Origin: an uncultured Collinsella sp.
GTDB lineage: Bacteria > Actinomycetota > Coriobacteriia > Coriobacteriales > Coriobacteriaceae
Direction of reading: 5' to 3'
DNA: 17,817 nt
NCBI GenBank assembly: GCA_900765185.1
Contig: CAAFQT010000160.1
Location: forward strand, 1-17,817
How positions within the stretch are numbered: the first letter of the stretch is position 1; every line of letters starts with the position of its first letter. Of this stretch, positions 13,243-17,817 are shown piece by piece. The notes below the pieces were generated by a model. The model worked only from the letters and a program-made list of their open reading frames with translations, was not told where the DNA came from and searched no databases. The position numbers and the translations under genes are program-made.

Positions 13243-14049
13243 CTACCAAACACGTGCGATAGCAAGGCCATCGACTGCCGCAGCGCCGGCGCGCTTGAGT
13301 TCCGCCGAAGCCGCGGCCATCGTCGCGCCCGTGGTGATAACGTCGTCGATAAGCAGCAAGCGGCGGCCGTGCACGTCCTCAACCGTCTCGTACATGCCTT
13401 GGGCACGCTCGCGGCGCTCCTCACGACCGAGTTCGCGCTGGTCGCCATGCCCGTACTTGACGAGAGCATCGAGCAAGGGAACACCCGACAGCTCGCAAAA
13501 TGGGCGCGCAATGGCCTCCATATGATCAAAACCACGCCGCCGAAACGCTGCCGCCGTCGCAGGCACAAACACCACCGCATCCGCACCGGACAGCACACCT
13601 CCGTAGCGATCGGGCGCTACGACCTGGGCATGCAGGGCGGTGTCGTAGACCAGCTCCGCCAGATACGGAGCCAGACGTCGCTCGCCCGCATCCTTGTACG
13701 CTTTAATGATGCGCGGCAGCGGATGCGCATAGACGGTGCACGCCAGGCAGCGGTCGAGCGCCTCCGCCATTGCCGAGGACGTGCCCTCGACTGAACACTC
13801 AGTGCATAGCAAATCCCCAAACGGGGCGCCGCATCGGGTGCAGCTATGACGTGGGTCGATGAGCGTGAGCGTGGCCAGGCAGTCTTGGCAAATAAGCGCA
13901 CCGGCGCGCTCGCAGCCAGCACATCGTGTTGGCGACAATGCCTCGAGCGCCTCGCGTGCCGCCCACTCGGCAAACGGTAGCAATTCGTCCGCAAACGGTA
14001 GGGCACCGGCACCCTGCAGACGGCTCAATATGTTCAGATGGCTCTTCAA
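13243..14049 (-). CDS. comFC: ComFC-like phosphoribosyltransferase domain protein
   Basis: A 268-residue ComF/GntX-family protein. The N-terminal zinc finger uses Cys43, Cys46, Cys54, Cys57, Cys70, Cys73, Cys82 and Cys85 in CxxC pairs. The central FVPATAAAFRRRGFDHMEAIAR (161-182) and the C-terminal phosphoribosyltransferase loop LLIDDVITTGATM (232-244) complete the family pattern. In naturally competent bacteria ComFC acts in DNA uptake with ComFA. No comFA is in the window, so a competence role here is uncertain. The start is TTG at 14049, preceded by AGGGAGGG 7 bases upstream. That Shine-Dalgarno lies in the arm of a hairpin at 14053-14088. The next gene begins 10 bp after its stop and is probably co-translated. 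Confidence 0.88.
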   Translation of the reverse strand: MKSHLNILSRLQGAGALPFADELLPFAEWAAREALEALSPTRCAGCERAGALICQDCLATLTLIDPRHSCTRCGAPFGDLLCTECSVEGTSSAMAEALDRCLACTVYAHPLPRIIKAYKDAGERRLAPYLAELVYDTALHAQVVAPDRYGGVLSGADAVVFVPATAAAFRRRGFDHMEAIARPFCELSGVPLLDALVKYGHGDQRELGREERRERAQGMYETVEDVHGRRLLLIDDVITTGATMAAASAELKRAGAAAVDGLAIARVW

Positions 14050-14052
14050 GAC

Positions 14053-14088
14053 ACAACCCTCCCTACGTTCGGTCGCAGGGAGGGTTGT
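14053..14088 (-). promoter_or_regulatory. 12-bp hairpin burying the comFC ribosome-binding site
   Basis: ACAACCCTCCCT (14053-14064) and AGGGAGGGTTGT (14077-14088) pair perfectly with a 12-nt loop. On the minus strand the downstream arm holds the AGGGAGGG Shine-Dalgarno of comFC, which starts at 14049. No U-run follows, so it is not a normal intrinsic terminator. It should block comFC translation unless opened by a ribosome, protein or temperature change. Confidence 0.7.
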
Positions 14089-14106
14089 TGATTCGGCGCT
14101 ATGATA

Positions 14107-14123
14107 CCCCGATGCGCTCGGGG
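14107..14123 (-). repeat. Short GC hairpin after ricT
   Basis: CCCCGA (14107-14112) and TCGGGG (14118-14123) pair around a 5-nt loop, 28 bp past the ricT stop. No U-run follows on the minus strand. It may be a weak terminator or attenuator between ricT and comFC. Confidence 0.4.
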
Positions 14124-14151
14124 CAAGGCGGGCTAAATCCGCTCGCGGGCG

Positions 14152-15846
14152 TTATTCGCCGGCGGGCGGTTGTGGTGCGGACGAAGACGGGGTCGAGCCC
14201 TCGCCACCGTCCTGGCGCGGCTTGCGGGAGCGACGGCGACGGCGACGCTTTTGGCCCTGGTCGGTCGAGCCCTCGCCACCGCGATCCTCACGCGGTTCGC
14301 GCTCGTCGCGAGTACCGCCGCGCGAAGCCTTGGCGGCAGCTCCTCCACCATCGCCGGGGCGACGGCGCGTGACCTTGACTTCTCCATCCGAAACCTGATC
14401 GGCCACAGAAGGAACCGAGGGCTTCTGCTGCGTGCCCGAGGAATGGCGACGGCGCGGACGCGGCGCGCGCTCCTCCTCGCCACGCGGCTTGCCGCCCTTG
14501 TCGGCAGGCGCGTCGGAGGCCGAGGCGCCCTTGGGAGCGGCACCGGCCTCGCGAGCAGCTGCGGCGCGGAAGGCGTCCTCGCGCTCCTCGCTCGACAGGT
14601 GACGGCGACGACGGCGCGTGGGGTTCATGCCACCGCCGCGGTTTTGCAGCTGGGGCTGCTGAGCCTCGCGCTCGCGGGAAGCGTTCTTACCCGCGGCCTC
14701 GCCATTGTCGACGGACGCCGTGCGCTTGCGGCGGCGGCGACCATCGGCCGCCCCCTCGGCCTCGGGCGCCTCGGCCTTGCCACGGCCCTTTCCGCGGCCA
14801 CGACCCTCGCCCTGGCCCTGGCCGGCGCGAGCATCGGATTCGGCATCGCGACGGCGGCGCTTGGGCATCGACGTGCCGGCCAGACGGTCGGCGCTCGACA
14901 GGCCATCGCCCACGTCGACGCCATTTTCGCGATCGAGCTCCATGAGCGCCAGGCGCATCTCGGGCGACTCGATGCGCTCGAGCACGTCACGCGTCACGCA
15001 ATCGGGGCGGCAGTTGCAGCCCTGCTCGGCTGCCTTCTTTTTGCAGCCCTCCGAGCACGTCATATCGGCCAGGTTGACCTTAAAGACTTTGCCGTTCTCC
15101 AGGCGCAGCACCAGCTGCTCGCGCGGTGTGTCATATTCCTGGATACGCGCCTTGCCAAGCGGCGTATCGATGAGCGTCTTCTTTTTGGGCGCACGGCTCT
15201 TAAAGTCCTTGTACGCCTCGAACTCATAGCGCAGGCAGCACATCAGGCGGCCGCAAACGCCGCTGATCTTGGACGAGTTGAGCGGTAGGTCCTGCTCTTT
15301 TGCCATGCGAATCGAGACGGGCTCAAACTGTCCGCCAAAGCGCGTGCAGCAGAGCTCCTGTCCGCACTGGGCATAGCCGCCCACCAGGCGGGTCTCGTCG
15401 CGCACGCCGATCTGGCGCATGTCGACGCGAATGTGCAGCGTCGAGGACAGATCCTTGACGAGCTGGCGAAAATCGACGCGCTCCTCTGCCGCAAAGTAGA
15501 ACACGGCCTTTTCGCCGCCAAACAGGTACTCGACGCCCACCGGCTTCATCTCGAGGTCGAGCTCCTTGACCAGGCGGCGGAAGTCGACCATGGCCTCGTC
15601 GCCCTGAATGGCCAGGTCGTCGGCAAGCTGCAGGTCGATGTCGCTCGCCACGCGCAGCACGGGCTTGAGCGGCTGACCGATCTCGTCTTGCGGCACCTCA
15701 AAGGGATCGGCCGTGACCAGGCCGATCTCGGTTCCGCGCTCAGTGGAGCAAATGGCATAATCGGCCTCGAGAATATCCAGATCCTGCGGATCGAACCACA
15801 GGTCGCGCGAGGCGTAGGTAAACTTAACGGGTACGACTAACGGCAT
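14152..15846 (-). CDS. ricT: RicT/YaaT (PSP1 domain) protein with long Arg/Gly-rich tail
   Basis: A 564-residue protein. Residues 1-320 are a complete PSP1/RicT protein: VVPVKFTYASRDLWFDP at the start, VEYLFGGEKAVFYFAAEERVDFR (105-127) and the cysteine motif GYAQCGQELCCTRF (157-170, Cys161, Cys166 and Cys167), then SGVCGRLMCCLRYE (195-208). Further cysteines occur at 264-283 (CSEGC, CNCRPDC). RicT with RicA and RicF forms an Fe-S complex that aids RNase Y in Bacillus; no ricA or ricF is in the window. Usual length is about 275 residues. Here a roughly 240-residue tail (325-564) follows, rich in Arg, Gly, Lys, Ala and Glu, with RG repeats and RRRRRRSRKPRQ near its end, and it is predicted to be disordered and RNA-binding. 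The ATG overlaps the holB stop by 10 bp, so translation is coupled. Confidence 0.9.
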   Translation of the reverse strand: MPLVVPVKFTYASRDLWFDPQDLDILEADYAICSTERGTEIGLVTADPFEVPQDEIGQPLKPVLRVASDIDLQLADDLAIQGDEAMVDFRRLVKELDLEMKPVGVEYLFGGEKAVFYFAAEERVDFRQLVKDLSSTLHIRVDMRQIGVRDETRLVGGYAQCGQELCCTRFGGQFEPVSIRMAKEQDLPLNSSKISGVCGRLMCCLRYEFEAYKDFKSRAPKKKTLIDTPLGKARIQEYDTPREQLVLRLENGKVFKVNLADMTCSEGCKKKAAEQGCNCRPDCVTRDVLERIESPEMRLALMELDRENGVDVGDGLSSADRLAGTSMPKRRRRDAESDARAGQGQGEGRGRGKGRGKAEAPEAEGAADGRRRRKRTASVDNGEAAGKNASREREAQQPQLQNRGGGMNPTRRRRRHLSSEEREDAFRAAAAREAGAAPKGASASDAPADKGGKPRGEEERAPRPRRRHSSGTQQKPSVPSVADQVSDGEVKVTRRRPGDGGGAAAKASRGGTRDEREPREDRGGEGSTDQGQKRRRRRRSRKPRQDGGEGSTPSSSAPQPPAGE

Positions 15847-16964
15847 TTCAGTGCCTTCCTGATATCGAACAGCATGACCTCGATGGCCAGCTGGGGAGTA
15901 ACGTTTCTGGCGATGTTGCGCTCGGCGGTCGCGACTGCCTCGAGCGCCCGGGTGGCACCCGCAACATTGGTCGCGGCGGCAAGCCGACCGATCGTGTCGC
16001 GCACGTCTTCGTTCACCACGTCGGCTGCCTCGTCCTGAAGTGTCAGCAGCACGTCGCGCATGAGCGTCCGCGCGCTCGCCAGCGCTTCCATGATACCCGA
16101 ACGCTCGCGCGCGTTGAGTTCGCGCTTGTTGCGGTCCTCAAGCTGCTTCAATGCTCCACGCGACAGGTAGTCGGCGTTTTGCTCGAGCACCTTTTCCTGT
16201 GTGGACTTGACCTCGGCGAGCGGCGCCTTAACGGCGACGATGAGTGACTTGGCGCGGCTGAGCACGTCGGCCTCGTCGGCGGCGATGAGCGAATCGATGG
16301 CGCGGACCATCTGACGGCGGGCATCCTGGCGCTCGGCACTCTTAAGGAACTCGATGCCGCGCGTGGGGCTTCCCGCCACGGCGACCGCCATGCGACAGCG
16401 TGCGAGATCCTGGCCCGTTGCGCGGCTCACGGCACGCGCGGCGACGGCGGGCGACACCAGCCGAAACGGCACGCACTGGCAGCGGCTCACGATGGTGGGC
16501 AGCATCACGTCTGCCGAGGTGCCCAGCAAGATGAACATAACGCCCTCGGGCGGCTCCTCGAGTGTTTTGAGCAGTGCGTTTGCGGTGTTGGCGCGCAGCT
16601 GCTCGGCACGGTCGATGATGTAGACCTTGGCCTTGGCGCGGATGGGCGCCAGCGGCACGTCGTCGAGCAGCTCGCGGGTCTGGGCAATGAGGTAGCCCGT
16701 GGCGCTCTCGGGCGTGTAATAGTGCACGTCGGGATGCGTATGCCGAGCAACGCGCACGCAACTGTCGCATGCGCCGCAGCCGTCCTGCTCGCACAGGAAG
16801 GCCTGGGCGAGCGCCCATGCGGCATCGAGCTTGCCGGCGCCGGGAGCGCCCAAAAACAGATAGGCGTGCGATGCGCGGCCGCTGGCGACGGCGTTGGTCA
16901 AAAAGTCGCGCACGCGCTCTTGGGTGTCGAGCTTGGCCAGCAGACTTGCCTGAGCGGGGGCCAT
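15837..16964 (-). CDS. holB: DNA polymerase III delta-prime subunit
   Basis: A 375-residue clamp-loader subunit. The N-terminal AAA+ module holds the P-loop GAPGAGKL (39-46, Lys45), the zinc-finger cysteines Cys58, Cys63, Cys66 and Cys69, VYIIDRAEQLRANTANALLKTLEEPP (114-139) and the SRC motif (160-162), all typical of delta-prime. A helical C-terminal collar domain follows. The ATG at 16964 is chosen over an in-frame one at 16985 because AGGAGG lies 9 bases upstream and the tmk stop is 1 base away. Order tmk-holB-ricT is widely conserved in Gram-positive bacteria. It overlaps ricT by 10 bp. Confidence 0.93.
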   Translation of the reverse strand: MAPAQASLLAKLDTQERVRDFLTNAVASGRASHAYLFLGAPGAGKLDAAWALAQAFLCEQDGCGACDSCVRVARHTHPDVHYYTPESATGYLIAQTRELLDDVPLAPIRAKAKVYIIDRAEQLRANTANALLKTLEEPPEGVMFILLGTSADVMLPTIVSRCQCVPFRLVSPAVAARAVSRATGQDLARCRMAVAVAGSPTRGIEFLKSAERQDARRQMVRAIDSLIAADEADVLSRAKSLIVAVKAPLAEVKSTQEKVLEQNADYLSRGALKQLEDRNKRELNARERSGIMEALASARTLMRDVLLTLQDEAADVVNEDVRDTIGRLAAATNVAGATRALEAVATAERNIARNVTPQLAIEVMLFDIRKALKCR

Positions 16965-16965
16965 G

Positions 16966-17649
16966 TTACTCGGCCTCCTGGGCAAGCGCAGCGGTGACGG
17001 CGTCCTGGGAAATGTCGAGGCCGTAGGCGCGAACCCACTCGACCGTCTGCGCGAAGACTTCCTCGATGGACGCGGTCGCGTCGATGAGCTTTACGCGGTT
17101 TGGTTCCTCGGCGGCAATGGCGCAAAATCCCTGGTAGACGCGCTCTTGGAAGGCCATGCCCTTAGCCTCCATGCGGTCGGCCGCACCACGGGCTGCCATG
17201 CGCAGCGCCGCCTGCTCGGGCGTGATGTGGTAGACGAGTGTGAGCGCCGGGTGCGTCCCCGCGACGGCCAGGTTGTTGGCATCGCGCACCATCTGGCGAT
17301 CGAGGCCGTCGGCAAACGCCTGATAGCAGGTCGTGGAATCGTAGAAGCGGTCGCACAGGACCACCTTGCCGGCCGCGAGGGCGGGCGCGATAACCTCATG
17401 CACTAGCTGGGCGCGCGCCGCCTCGTAGAGCAACAGCTCGCAAGTATCGCCCATCGCCGTATTGGCGGGGTCGAGCAGCAGGGCGCGGATCTTTTCGCTG
17501 ATGGCAGTGCCGCCCGGCTCACGCAGGGTCACAACCTGGTAGCCGGCAAGGTCGAGCGCGCGGGCAAGCAGGCGCGCCTGCGTGGACTTGCCGGCACCGT
17601 CGACGCCCTCGAGCGTGATAAAGCTATGTTGAGCGGGCTCAAAAGCCAT
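16966..17649 (-). CDS. tmk: Thymidylate kinase
   Basis: A 227-residue dTMP kinase making dTDP for DNA synthesis. Seen: the P-loop LEGVDGAGKSTQ (13-24, Lys21), LREPGGT (42-48), DRFYDSTTCYQ in the middle and the lid RGAADRME. Length is near the usual 205-215. It is the first gene of the tmk-holB-ricT operon and starts 1 base from holB at its end. GGAAGGGG lies about 9 bases before the ATG. The 168 bp upstream hold a TATAAA box and a long palindrome. Confidence 0.95.
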   Translation of the reverse strand: MAFEPAQHSFITLEGVDGAGKSTQARLLARALDLAGYQVVTLREPGGTAISEKIRALLLDPANTAMGDTCELLLYEAARAQLVHEVIAPALAAGKVVLCDRFYDSTTCYQAFADGLDRQMVRDANNLAVAGTHPALTLVYHITPEQAALRMAARGAADRMEAKGMAFQERVYQGFCAIAAEEPNRVKLIDATASIEEVFAQTVEWVRAYGLDISQDAVTAALAQEAE

Positions 17650-17685
17650 GGGCGCAGCCCCTTCCTACAAGGCGCGTAAATGCGA

Positions 17686-17691
17686 TTTATA
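17686..17691 (-). promoter_or_regulatory. -10 box candidate for the tmk operon
   Basis: On the minus strand TATAAA (17686-17691) lies about 37 bp before the tmk ATG. I see no good -35 at 16 to 18 bp. It is the only -10-like sequence near this start. Confidence 0.35.
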
Positions 17692-17756
17692 GCAACCAAG
17701 CCATGATACCCCAGTGCTCGGTGCGTCCCCAATGGCTAAAGGTGCCTTTCCAAAGT

Positions 17757-17817
17757 TGCGGTGAAATAGGGACTGATTGAAGCTCTGAGACCGCCAAACA
17801 GTCCCTATTTCACCGCA
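17757..17817. repeat. 19-bp perfect inverted repeat at the window end
   Basis: TGCGGTGAAATAGGGACTG (17757-17775) and CAGTCCCTATTTCACCGCA (17799-17817) are perfect reverse complements around a 23-nt loop. The right arm ends exactly at the window edge, so it may extend further. There is no U-run on the minus strand. It reads like a dispersed palindromic element rather than a terminator. Confidence 0.8.

Noticed and set aside
13233..13598. In-frame N-terminal extension of the nuclease-like gene
   Set aside because: It overlaps the comFC phosphoribosyltransferase domain for over 350 bp; a GTG with a Shine-Dalgarno lies right after the comFC stop.

Overview
The window reads as a high-GC chromosome segment from a gut Actinomycetota of class Coriobacteriia, most likely Collinsella or a close relative. 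This is inferred from GC-rich codon use, a mannose-family PTS operon with an embedded YajC, a long-form HPF and the style of the lineage-specific proteins. No rRNA marker is present to confirm it. Every gene I can support lies on the minus strand, so transcription runs from high to low coordinates. I see no tRNA, rRNA, CRISPR array, transposase or phage gene.

Region 1 (1-3737): a mannose/galactosamine-type PTS operon in the order IIA, YajC-like, IIB, IIC, IID (IID runs off the window). It is preceded by a roughly 570-bp AT-richer control region dense in palindromes: CG-centred LacI/CcpA-like dyads, ACCG/CGGT half-sites, an 11-bp perfect inverted repeat and an extended -10 candidate. Region 2 (3738-4967): a single gene for a membrane-anchored SurA/trigger-factor-like chaperone with a very acidic cytoplasmic N-terminus, bracketed by two hairpin terminators.

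Region 3 (5027-8400): a tight four-gene operon with gaps of 5 to 15 bp. It encodes a beta-hydroxyacid dehydrogenase with a striking His/Cys-rich repeat tail, a small membrane protein, a HEAT-repeat protein and an NAD-type isocitrate dehydrogenase. Region 4 (8445-11850): three single genes: a DegV fatty-acid-binding protein, the ribosome hibernation factor HPF (strong terminator) and an orphan solute-binding lipoprotein (strong terminator, long structured leader).

Region 5 (11850-12120): an AT-rich island whose ends are two inverted copies of a 46-bp repeat (42/46 identical). Region 6 (12123-17649): a housekeeping operon of tmk, holB and ricT/yaaT (with a 240-residue Arg/Gly-rich tail), then comFC and a protein with a Vsr/DUF559-like nuclease pattern. 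A hairpin buries the comFC ribosome-binding site. The window ends on a second palindromic element with 19-bp perfect arms upstream of tmk.

The least ordinary points are the metal-binding repeat tail on the dehydrogenase, the two palindromic repeat elements, the RicT tail and the nuclease-like gene coupled to comFC. All were read by eye. No database search or folding program was run.
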